Both the position numbers and the translations under genes were made by a program. From positions 1 through 64,000 of the forward strand of contig NZ_VUNQ01000003.1 of assembly GCF_009695605.1 (NCBI RefSeq): DNA of 64,000 bases, given 5' to 3'. Of the stretch, positions 37,122 to 44,877 are shown piece by piece. Each line of letters starts with the position of its first letter. Within the stretch, counting starts at the first letter, position 1. Origin of the DNA: Tissierella pigra (GTDB lineage: Bacteria > Bacillota > Clostridia > Tissierellales > Tissierellaceae). Below the pieces are notes generated by a model. That model was not told the origin of the DNA. It worked only from the letters and a program-made list of their open reading frames with translations, and made no database searches.

Positions 37122-37196
37122 TAATCCGTTCACGCCTTTCTAAACATTTGTTTCTTCTTTATTTATTATATAGTATTGAAGATGATATTTCCATCA

Positions 37197-37227
37197 AAAA
37201 AGCAACAATCATAGATTGCTGCTTTTT
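37197..37227 (-). terminator. Terminator of the YidC-like gene
   Basis: A 14-bp stem (37197-37210 with 37214-37227) with one wobble pair on the minus strand, a three-base loop and a run of six T. Confidence 0.8.
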
Positions 37228-37254
37228 GTTTTTAATATTTATAAATTATTATAT

Positions 37255-37893
37255 TTACACTTGTTTTAATTCTTTATTTCTTATAATTAATCTATAGATC
37301 AATTCTTCAACAAATGATATACCACTACTGGTTATTAAATATATACCTATAGCTACAGGACTTCTAGATGTTATGATTATGGAGATAATAATAACACTTA
37401 GTATATTTTGTTTTAAAGGTTTACTTTCATCAAACTTTCTCAAAACTCCAATGTAATTTAATAAATTGGGACTTATGGAAACCAAAGCATACAGTATAGG
37501 AATTATATAGTTATGGTCATAAGCTTTTAGACTTGAAACCCATGGAACTAATATAGAACCTGCATCTATACTATTACCCCTAATAACATTAAACAAAGTT
37601 ATCAATATTGGGATTTGAAGTAGACCTATAAAAACACCAAAAAATTTGAAACCATTTTGGCTATAGTATTTACCTAACTCTTCATTCATTTTTATTTCAT
37701 TATCTTTATATTTTTTCTTTATTTCATTAATCTCTGATGTAAGATTTTGCTGGTTTAATAGGGCTGTTTTTTGTTTTATAGATAATGGTATCAACAAAAC
37801 TTTAACTAATATAGTTAATGCTACTATTGCCAAACCCCAGTCATTAGTAAAGTTAAATAGTATATTTAAAACACCGCTTAGTAAATTAGACAT
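37255..37893 (-). CDS. YidC/Oxa1-family membrane protein insertase
   Basis: A polytopic protein of about 212 residues. Conserved features are TNDWGLAIVALTILVKVLLIPLS (first helix region), a cytosolic helical hairpin rich in K and E, and QIPILITLFNVI. Family members insert proteins into the cytoplasmic membrane. It is not in the usual rpmH-rnpA context, so it may be a second copy. AGAGG lies 11 bases before this ATG; an alternative start at 37950 has no ribosome site but could be coupled to the upstream gene. Confidence 0.82.
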   Translation of the reverse strand: MSNLLSGVLNILFNFTNDWGLAIVALTILVKVLLIPLSIKQKTALLNQQNLTSEINEIKKKYKDNEIKMNEELGKYYSQNGFKFFGVFIGLLQIPILITLFNVIRGNSIDAGSILVPWVSSLKAYDHNYIIPILYALVSISPNLLNYIGVLRKFDESKPLKQNILSVIIISIIITSRSPVAIGIYLITSSGISFVEELIYRLIIRNKELKQV

Positions 37894-37953
37894 GAAAAAT
37901 TCATCCTCTCGAAATAGTATTTTAAAACTCGAGTCATTAATCATATCCATTGT

Positions 37954-38181
37954 TTAATCTGGAAAGTAAAATCTCCATATTTGATATTTTTCATAGGTTC
38001 TGTAATCAGTTATATCTAGATATATATTATAATCTAAAAACTTACTTCTCCCAATGCCATAGCAACTAATAGTGGTATATGGAAGCTGAACCTTAAAAGC
38101 TCTTAATGCAATATATCCTATGGATATAAAACATACAAAGAACATCATGAAACTTAAAAATGATAAGTAATCAAAATCCAT
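37954..38181 (-). CDS. Small membrane protein of unknown function
   Basis: A 75-residue protein with one hydrophobic segment (about 8-28) and an aromatic, tyrosine-rich C-terminal part (DYNIYLDITDYRTYEKYQIW). The stop lies three bases before the longest possible YidC-like start, so the two are co-transcribed. It resembles nothing I can name; a partner or client of the adjacent insertase is a guess. Confidence 0.6.
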   Translation of the reverse strand: MDFDYLSFLSFMMFFVCFISIGYIALRAFKVQLPYTTISCYGIGRSKFLDYNIYLDITDYRTYEKYQIWRFYFPD

Positions 38182-38312
38182 GTTAAAAACTCCTTTTAAA
38201 ATGAGTTATGTTAACATTATACAATATGGATAATATATCTACAACTTATATATCATACTTTTACTACTTCTAATCATTTAAAATATAGTTTGAAAATCTA
38301 AAACTTTATAAA

Positions 38313-38335
38313 AAAGAACTCATAATGAGCTCTTT
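38313..38335 (-). terminator. Terminator of the coiled-coil gene
   Basis: An 11-bp stem (38313-38323 with 38325-38335) with one wobble pair on the minus strand, followed by a run of T. A close copy of this hairpin recurs near 50.71 kb. Confidence 0.78.
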
Positions 38336-38343
38336 CAATTATA

Positions 38344-38661
38344 TTATCTAGCTGCCTTTAATCTTGCTATATCACTCCAGTTATCAGCAGTAGCTATCTC
38401 TATTCTTGATATATTTGCTTTAATTTCTGCTAATTCTTCCTTTACTTCGTATTTAAATTCTGTCAAATCCGTAGTCTGCTCTACTACAGCATCTAGTTTT
38501 GTAATGATTTGTTTTTGTCCTTCTTCCAACCCTACCACTTTTCCTTCTAGGTTAGTTGCCTTTTCCTCTAGATTAGTTACCTTTTCTTCTAGACCTTTCT
38601 GTCCTTCTTCTAGGTTTCCTAACTTTTCCAATACTAATATCTGGAACTCTTCGTTGGTCAT
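38344..38661 (-). CDS. Coiled-coil protein of unknown function
   Basis: A 105-residue soluble protein. Heptad repeats such as LEEKVTNLEEKATNLEGKVVGLEEGQ (positions about 26-51) predict a long coiled coil. The end is ISRIEIATADNWSDIARLKAAR. The ATG is eight bases after GGGGAGG; an ATG two codons earlier is too close. Such proteins tend to occur in several copies in clostridial genomes; a decayed relative lies near 50.75 kb, at the opposite end of the peptide operon. Function unknown. Confidence 0.75.
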   Translation of the reverse strand: MTNEEFQILVLEKLGNLEEGQKGLEEKVTNLEEKATNLEGKVVGLEEGQKQIITKLDAVVEQTTDLTEFKYEVKEELAEIKANISRIEIATADNWSDIARLKAAR

Positions 38662-38947
38662 AATCATAACCTCCCCTTATCCCTATTCTACATTCTATCC
38701 TTAAATGCAATTATATATTAAAAATAAATATCATACAATAAATAATTGAATCTTAATATGATTCCCTATGGGTCTTTACGTGTATCAGTCACATTTCCAC
38801 AGTCTTTAATATAAGCTCTTGATAATTTATAATATAAAGCTTTTCATATAAGGATAAATCAAGTATTTTTAGTCTTCAGACCTATTTTTTCTTAAAAATT
38901 TATATCTTCTGCTATGGATTAACTTTTAAAAACTTTCTTATGATTAT
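38662..38947. other. Noncoding gap between the coiled-coil gene and the MalK-like gene
   Basis: No gene that I can support. It should contain the coiled-coil gene's promoter and the 3' end of the peptide operon, but no clear terminator follows the MalK-like gene. A 25-codon minus-strand open stretch around 38.8 kb reads protein-like (RAYIKDCGNVTDTRKDP) and might be coding debris; this is weak. Confidence 0.4.
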
Positions 38948-40048
38948 TTAATATAGTCTGCATACTAATTTATGGTTAGTTTTATCAAATAGATATAGTT
39001 TAGTCTCATCTATAAAAATTTTAATTTTATCTTCTACGTTTTTATTCAATTCATAAGGTACTCTTATAATTAGTTTCTCATCACCAATTTGAATATGAAT
39101 ATAAGTTTCCGCTCCCATATGTTCAACAATATCTACTGTACCTACAAGCTCTATAGAGTTTTGAATTGGTTCAATATGAATATGTTCAGGTCTAATCCCT
39201 AAAATCATTTCATCAGATTGCCAATCTATATTTAAGAAAGACTTTGAAATTTTAAAATTTAGTTCTTTATTTCCAGATCTCATATAAGTATTTTCATTAT
39301 CCATTACTATTTTTACATCTATAAAATTCATCTGTGGTATTCCTATGAAGCCTGCAACAAAAATATTCACGGGATTATCATAAATTTCCATTGGACTTGC
39401 AACTTGTTGAACCACTCCATCCTTCATTACTACAATCTTTGTTCCCATAGTCATGGCTTCTGTCTGATCGTGGGTTACATATATAAAGGTGGCGGAGAGT
39501 TCTTTATGGAGTTTTATTATTTCTGTTCTCATTTGTACCCTTAACTTAGCATCTAAGTTTGATAGTGGTTCATCCATTAAGAACACATTAGGATTTCTTA
39601 CGATAGCCCTTCCCAAGGCTACTCTTTGCTGCTGTCCTCCTGATAATGCCTTAGGCTTTCTATCTAGTAATTCCTCAATCTTAATTAATTTTGCTACAAA
39701 TCTAATCTTTGAATCAATTTCCATCTTTGGTATCTTCCTAAGTTTTAAACCTATTGCCATATTTTCATAAACTGTCATATGAGGATAAAGAGCATAATTT
39801 TGAAATACCATTGCTATATCTCTATTCTTTGGCACAACTTTATTAACCTTTTTGCCATCTATAAATAATTCCCCGGCAGTAATATCTTCAAGACCCGCTA
39901 ACATTCTAAGAACTGTAGATTTTCCACACCCAGAGGGACCAATCAATACAATAAACTCTTTATCTTCTATCTCAAGATTAAAGTCCTCTACTGCAAGTAC
40001 ATTTCCAGGATATATTTTCTTTATATTTTTAAATACTACTTTTCCCAA
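38948..40048 (-). CDS. MalK/UgpC-type ABC transporter ATPase
   Basis: A 366-residue ATP-binding subunit of a sugar-type importer. Walker A is GPSGCGKST, the signature LSGGQQQRVALGRA, Walker B VFLMDEPLSNLD and the H-loop YVTHDQTEAMT. Residues about 240-366 form the regulatory TOBE/OB domain (LGIRPEHIHIEP) typical of MalK. The start is TTG, eight bases after AGGAGG, inside the end of the preceding gene (20-base overlap). It would energise the two permeases encoded upstream. Last gene of the peptide operon. Confidence 0.92.
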   Translation of the reverse strand: MGKVVFKNIKKIYPGNVLAVEDFNLEIEDKEFIVLIGPSGCGKSTVLRMLAGLEDITAGELFIDGKKVNKVVPKNRDIAMVFQNYALYPHMTVYENMAIGLKLRKIPKMEIDSKIRFVAKLIKIEELLDRKPKALSGGQQQRVALGRAIVRNPNVFLMDEPLSNLDAKLRVQMRTEIIKLHKELSATFIYVTHDQTEAMTMGTKIVVMKDGVVQQVASPMEIYDNPVNIFVAGFIGIPQMNFIDVKIVMDNENTYMRSGNKELNFKISKSFLNIDWQSDEMILGIRPEHIHIEPIQNSIELVGTVDIVEHMGAETYIHIQIGDEKLIIRVPYELNKNVEDKIKIFIDETKLYLFDKTNHKLVCRLY

Positions 40049-40892
40049 TTTCGTCTCCTCCTTTTGGTTCTTTGCTATTGAACATTGTTATTATAAGCAA
40101 AAATGTTAGTATACCTAAAATAAGAAATCCAAAAGTAAGTAGTCTTACTTTATATAAGGTCATATTATAAAAGTCTCCATAACTACTCAGATTCACTTTT
40201 GTAGTATTATTTATATTTCGATAAAATTCACGATCAAAAATGTCATTGACTGGTAGAAATCTTCCAGGAATATTGAATTGAAATTTTATAATCCATTGTA
40301 ATAAAAATATTTCACTAAATATTAATAATACAAGTTTAATAGCCTCTTCAAGTATTTGGCTTATTCTTAAATGTATAATTTCTTTAAAATAATATATCTT
40401 AAGCTCTTTCTTTACACTTTTAATTATAACTTTTATCCTCCTTACTAGGATTATTGCTATTAATATAAATAATAAAGAAACTATAAATAGCTTAATTCCT
40501 TTATGCCACTCCATAAGGATTCTATTAGTATCAGAATAGTCTGTTATATTTAATGTTTCTTCATCTATTTCTGGAACTCTAATTTTTAAATAATCTATAA
40601 ACCGATCTTTAAAAAATTCGTCTTCAATATTCACAGTTTTTTGTATAGAAATTATATAAATATGATTATCTAGATTATCTTTTTCATACTCATATCTAAT
40701 ATCATACTTTTCACTTATATATTGTTCTTCTAATAAAATAAAAGGTAGAATCTCTCTATTCATATCAAATAATAACTCCACTCTTTCTGGTTTCAAAGAA
40801 AAATCAGTAATTAAGCTCTTCTGATATAAAAATATAGCTGACAGTATAAATATAAGTACTATAATTAATATAATTCTTTTTTTATTCTCCAT
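40029..40892 (-). CDS. Membrane protein of unknown function in the peptide operon
   Basis: A 287-residue protein. The N-terminal helix (about 5-23) is followed by an outward domain of about 110 residues rich in acidic and aromatic residues, then hydrophobic segments near 135-155, 190-210 and 245-270. I do not recognise a family. It overlaps the MalG-like gene (11 bases) and the MalK-like gene (20 bases), so it is firmly in this transport operon and is probably a further subunit. The ATG follows AGAGG at eight bases. Confidence 0.75.
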   Translation of the reverse strand: MENKKRIILIIVLIFILSAIFLYQKSLITDFSLKPERVELLFDMNREILPFILLEEQYISEKYDIRYEYEKDNLDNHIYIISIQKTVNIEDEFFKDRFIDYLKIRVPEIDEETLNITDYSDTNRILMEWHKGIKLFIVSLLFILIAIILVRRIKVIIKSVKKELKIYYFKEIIHLRISQILEEAIKLVLLIFSEIFLLQWIIKFQFNIPGRFLPVNDIFDREFYRNINNTTKVNLSSYGDFYNMTLYKVRLLTFGFLILGILTFLLIITMFNSKEPKGGDEIGKSSI

Positions 40893-42123
40893 GAATAGCA
40901 CCTCTATTATCTGATACTCTCACAATCATTCCATCAATGAGTGGTTTTGTAGTTCTTTCAATAATTTGGGTATCAGAAGAAAAACCACCTTGAATTGCTG
41001 CTTCGATTCCATTACTTTCAATTACAGTCACTACTATTTTCACAACTTCATCTCTTTGACTCTTAGATTTCTCTTTCATAATAGCATATATAACACTATC
41101 AGAACCTTCTTGATGAATACAAGAATTAGGTACTATATTTGTGTAATATCCTAATGATTTACTTCTGGAGTCACTTGGATTTGACTTTAAATCTCCACTT
41201 TTTACTTGTGCTACCTCTACATTAGGTGTCATCATATAACTGATCTTTTGAGTAAATAATGTAAATATCCCCATAGAAATCATGAAAACAACAATAATCT
41301 TAGAAATGATTTTTTTATTTTTTCCCTGTTCTTCTCTATTATCTAAGCTTTCTACTTTGACACCGCCCTTAATACTTATACCATTCACTAAATCATCATA
41401 TGAAAACTGATATAAAAGAATAGGCAATATACTAAATAATGTTCCACAAGCAAATCCTATATCTCTAAATCTTTTACTAGCATTTAATGTAACAGATAAT
41501 GGCATATCAGCAGTATCCTTAATAAATACCAGGGGTTGCTCTACCATGGACCAATAATTTACAAAAATTAATACAGTAAGTGCATAAACCAGTGATTTGC
41601 AAACTGGCAGTACTATTTGTAAAAATAGTCTAAATTCTCCAAATCCATCTATTCTACCTGCATCAAGAATTTCCTTATTTATTCCTCTCATATGCTGTGC
41701 CATTAATATAGTTCCAAATGTAGAAAATATATTGGGTATCATTACAGCCATAGGTTTATCTATTATTTTTAATGCTTTTAGAGTAAGATATTGAGCTACA
41801 ATTGTGGCTTGAAAAGGCATAAGCATTAATATAATATAAAGGCAATATAAAATACCCTTTGTCTTAAATTTGAATCTACTAAAACCATAAGCACTAAGAA
41901 GTGATAAAGGGATATTAATACCTATAATCACAAATGTATACATTATGGAGTTCCAAAATCCTATAAAAAAATCTTCCCTCTGGAATAAAGCCCTTCCGTA
42001 TTGTACAAAAGAAAAATTTCCATCTATACCTTTAAAGGAATAAACTATCATAATCATCATTGGAAGGATGCAGATCAAAGAAAAGATATAAATAAATAAA
42101 TTTTTAAGTATCTTTTTAGCCAT
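40882..42123 (-). CDS. MalG-type ABC permease fused to an extra anchored HlyD-like tail
   Basis: A 413-residue protein. Residues 1-256 form a MalG-like sugar permease with about six helices, the coupling EAA loop EILDAGRIDGFGEFRLFLQIVLP and the usual family end DDLVNGISIKGGVK. Ordinary MalG proteins stop there. This one continues with a seventh hydrophobic segment (about 274-292) and about 120 residues resembling the end of HlyD/RND adaptor proteins: NIVPNSCIHQEG, VVKIVVTVIESNGIEAAIQGG and LIDGMIVRV. The tail should lie outside the membrane. The ATG follows AGGAGG at six bases, ten bases after the MalF-like gene. Confidence 0.85.
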   Translation of the reverse strand: MAKKILKNLFIYIFSLICILPMMIMIVYSFKGIDGNFSFVQYGRALFQREDFFIGFWNSIMYTFVIIGINIPLSLLSAYGFSRFKFKTKGILYCLYIILMLMPFQATIVAQYLTLKALKIIDKPMAVMIPNIFSTFGTILMAQHMRGINKEILDAGRIDGFGEFRLFLQIVLPVCKSLVYALTVLIFVNYWSMVEQPLVFIKDTADMPLSVTLNASKRFRDIGFACGTLFSILPILLYQFSYDDLVNGISIKGGVKVESLDNREEQGKNKKIISKIIVVFMISMGIFTLFTQKISYMMTPNVEVAQVKSGDLKSNPSDSRSKSLGYYTNIVPNSCIHQEGSDSVIYAIMKEKSKSQRDEVVKIVVTVIESNGIEAAIQGGFSSDTQIIERTTKPLIDGMIVRVSDNRGAIHGE

Positions 42124-42133
42124 GTTATCCCTC

Positions 42134-42976
42134 CTAATGATCCAAGTGTTTCTCTTGAAACCTTAAAAAAGCTATTATAAGTATTGAAATTCCCATAACA
42201 AGTATAAATGCAGCTGTACTTAACCTCTGATAATTTAGCTTATAAAAATTATTATTCATAAAGTTTTGTAGCAAATATACTGTATTTGGTGGTATATCTC
42301 CATATAAGGCGTAGACTTCACGAAACATTAGAAATGAATTAATTATACTTAAGATTACAACAAAAAATATAATTGGAGCTATTAATGGTATTACTATTTT
42401 AAAAGCATATTTTATACTAGAGTTAGAATCTAATAAAAATGCTTCTTTATATTCTTTTTCTAATGATGAAATTGCTCCCGTAAAGATAACTATCATATAT
42501 CCTGTATTTTTGATTATATAAATTAGTATTAGAATTTTCATAGCATTATCCTCACCAAAAAAGGAAATTGGCTGTCTACTAAAAAAAACTAATATCTTAT
42601 TCATCATGCCATTATTTCCAAATACAACTTCCCAACCCATAAGAGCAGATGCAACTGGTACAATCATGGGAGATAGCATTGCCCATCTCGGAAATCGATA
42701 TAACTTTTCTGCCATCATAAGACTTAAAAATAATGAAAGCATAGTTACAATAGGAACACCTATAATAATAAAAGTTAAAGTATTTTTTGACGCTAATATA
42801 AAAGCAGGATTATTGAAGAGCTCTTTAAAATTATCCAACCCAACAAATTGAACTGTAGATATACCTTTTGTAAATGTATAATATAAACTTAAAAAAAATG
42901 GTATGATATAAAATATCAATACTCCTATTAAGCTTGGGAGAATAAAATACCATCCATAAAACTTTTTATCCTCCAA
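42134..42976 (-). CDS. MalF-type ABC permease
   Basis: A 280-residue, six-helix sugar-type permease opening EDKKFYGWYFILPSLIGVLIF. The EAA coupling loop is LEKEYKEAFLLDSNSSIKYAFKIVIPLI (positions about 192-219), where the usual DGA is replaced by DSN. It pairs with the MalG-like fusion. The TTG start is nine bases after AAAGGAG, inside the end of the exporter gene, so translation is coupled. The substrate cannot be read; the operon suggests it serves the modified peptide. Confidence 0.88.
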   Translation of the reverse strand: MEDKKFYGWYFILPSLIGVLIFYIIPFFLSLYYTFTKGISTVQFVGLDNFKELFNNPAFILASKNTLTFIIIGVPIVTMLSLFLSLMMAEKLYRFPRWAMLSPMIVPVASALMGWEVVFGNNGMMNKILVFFSRQPISFFGEDNAMKILILIYIIKNTGYMIVIFTGAISSLEKEYKEAFLLDSNSSIKYAFKIVIPLIAPIIFFVVILSIINSFLMFREVYALYGDIPPNTVYLLQNFMNNNFYKLNYQRLSTAAFILVMGISILIIAFLRFQEKHLDH

Positions 42977-44738
42977 TCTTCTCAACTCCTTTCAACTGTA
43001 TACTTATCTCTCTATTTTTAAATAGCTCATTATACATCTGGTTATTCTTTATTAAATAATCATGGCTTCCACTATCCATAACTCTACCATCGTCAAAAAC
43101 AAATATTTTATGGCTATCCATGATAGACGATATCTTATGACTAATAAATAATATAATAGATGATTTACTATATTCCTTCATAATCCTCATAATATCTTTT
43201 TCAGCCTTACCATCAAGATTTGCCGTAACTTCATCAAAGATATATATTGGCGTATCTCTAAGTAATGCACGAGCTATGCTTAACTTTTGTTTTTGCCCAC
43301 TCGATAGTGTATATCCACCCTCACCTATAATAGTCCTATATCCTTCAGGTAAAGTTTTTATAAATTCATCTACTCCCACCTTTTTACACATCATTTCTAT
43401 ATCTTCTTCTTTTAAGAATTCACTAGCCAACCTTATGTTATTTATAATTGTATCATTAAAAAAAAATTCTTCTTTTTGAACATAAGTAATATTACTTCTT
43501 ATAAAGTTATATGAAAACTCAAAATAATCTAATCCATTTATAAAAATATTGCCTGACCTAATATCATAGAGTTTTATTAGCAATTTCGCAAATGTACTTT
43601 TTCCACATCCATTTGAACCAACGATACTGTATAAACCAAATTTATCAATATTAATTGTCATATCCCTTAAAACATTTTCTTTTTCATCTCCATAAGAGAA
43701 TATCATATCTACGCATTTCAATGTAGGATCATTGTATTTTTCAAATATTAATTCGTTACTATCCTCAGACTCCTCACTCATTACTTCAATAATCCTATTT
43801 AAAGATACCATTACCTCTTGTAAGCTAATATTTATACTAAATACCTGTGATATAGATGAAAATAATTTATTTATATAGGTGTTAAAAGATACCATCAAAC
43901 CAATTGTTAGAATTCCATCATTTATCAATAGAGCAGATAAATATATTATGTATAGAGACGAAATCGTGATAATTAAGCTATTAGCCAACTGTATAATATT
44001 TCCCAAATGTATAGATCTTTTTAAAAGATTAAATTCATTTTCAATAAAACTCTTATATTTATCATTGATTTTATTCTCTAACTGAAAACTTTTAATTCCT
44101 GTATTATTTGAAAACATTTCATTCTGAAAACTAAAATACTTATCGCTAAACTTTTTTCTTTGTTCAGTCAGTTCTTTAAAATATTTTCTAGCAAAATAAG
44201 TAACTAAAAAGGTCATAGGTATATAAAATATTGCAACGGAAGATAGACGTATAGAGATGACTATCACAAAGTATAGAGAAACTATCATATTAATAACTAT
44301 ATGAAGAGTGTTAGTAATTAGATTTATTCCAAAAGAAACTATACTATCAGTATCTCCGTTTAAACGTGAGATCAATTCTCCAACCTCATATTTGTTATAT
44401 GCTAAAGTCCTCATTCTTATTATCTTATCAAATAACTCTATTTGTGCATTCTTAGATAACCTAAAATTAACGACTTTTCCCACATAGCCTTCTAACATAC
44501 TTAATAAATTAGTGAATATGATTATGAAAAAATAAATTATAATCAGCTTAATTAAAAAATCCATGTCTCCTAATGTAATACTATCTAAAATTTTTCCATA
44601 TAAATATGGACTTATATTTGCAACCAAGGATCCTATAAATATTAATCCTATAATTAAAATCAAATGTGTCTTACCTATATAAATATATTTTTTAAAAAAC
44701 CATTTTAATTTTTCTCTATCAGTTTTATTTATATTCAT
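42966..44738 (-). CDS. ABC exporter (fused membrane and ATPase domains)
   Basis: A 590-residue half-transporter. Six helices lie in residues about 20-310 and the nucleotide-binding domain in 340-575, with Walker A VGSNGCGKST, signature LSSGQKQKLSIARA, Walker B IYIFDEVTANLD and FISHKISS. The signature reads LSSGQ, a mild variant. There is no N-terminal C39 peptidase domain, so it would export without cleaving a leader. The ATG is seven bases after GGAGAG. It is the likely exporter of the modified peptide, or of a cleaved form. Confidence 0.9.
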   Translation of the reverse strand: MNINKTDREKLKWFFKKYIYIGKTHLILIIGLIFIGSLVANISPYLYGKILDSITLGDMDFLIKLIIIYFFIIIFTNLLSMLEGYVGKVVNFRLSKNAQIELFDKIIRMRTLAYNKYEVGELISRLNGDTDSIVSFGINLITNTLHIVINMIVSLYFVIVISIRLSSVAIFYIPMTFLVTYFARKYFKELTEQRKKFSDKYFSFQNEMFSNNTGIKSFQLENKINDKYKSFIENEFNLLKRSIHLGNIIQLANSLIITISSLYIIYLSALLINDGILTIGLMVSFNTYINKLFSSISQVFSINISLQEVMVSLNRIIEVMSEESEDSNELIFEKYNDPTLKCVDMIFSYGDEKENVLRDMTINIDKFGLYSIVGSNGCGKSTFAKLLIKLYDIRSGNIFINGLDYFEFSYNFIRSNITYVQKEEFFFNDTIINNIRLASEFLKEEDIEMMCKKVGVDEFIKTLPEGYRTIIGEGGYTLSSGQKQKLSIARALLRDTPIYIFDEVTANLDGKAEKDIMRIMKEYSKSSIILFISHKISSIMDSHKIFVFDDGRVMDSGSHDYLIKNNQMYNELFKNREISIQLKGVEKIGG

Positions 44739-44777
44739 TTTTGATCTCTCCATCCCAATATCTATTTTATATTAATA

Positions 44778-44812
44778 CTAAGCCCACAACAGAGTATGAG
44801 TTATGGGCTTAG
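44778..44812 (-). terminator. Intercistronic hairpin before the exporter gene
   Basis: A 9-bp stem (44778-44786 with 44804-44812) with a 17-base loop, between the solute-binding fusion gene and the exporter gene. It has no proper T run, so it may set relative expression or RNA processing inside the operon rather than end it. Confidence 0.5.
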
Positions 44813-44877
44813 TCAGCATAATTCGATTAATATATTTCTAGATATTAGATTATTCCCGAATAAAAATTCTAATATTT

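Noticed and set aside
38780-38860. A coding gene in the gap before the MalK-like gene
   Set aside because: Only about 25 codons are open between stops, with no start or ribosome site; noted as possible debris only.
42966-44738. Peptidase-containing bacteriocin exporter (C39 type)
   Set aside because: The protein begins directly with its first membrane helices; there is no N-terminal cysteine protease domain.
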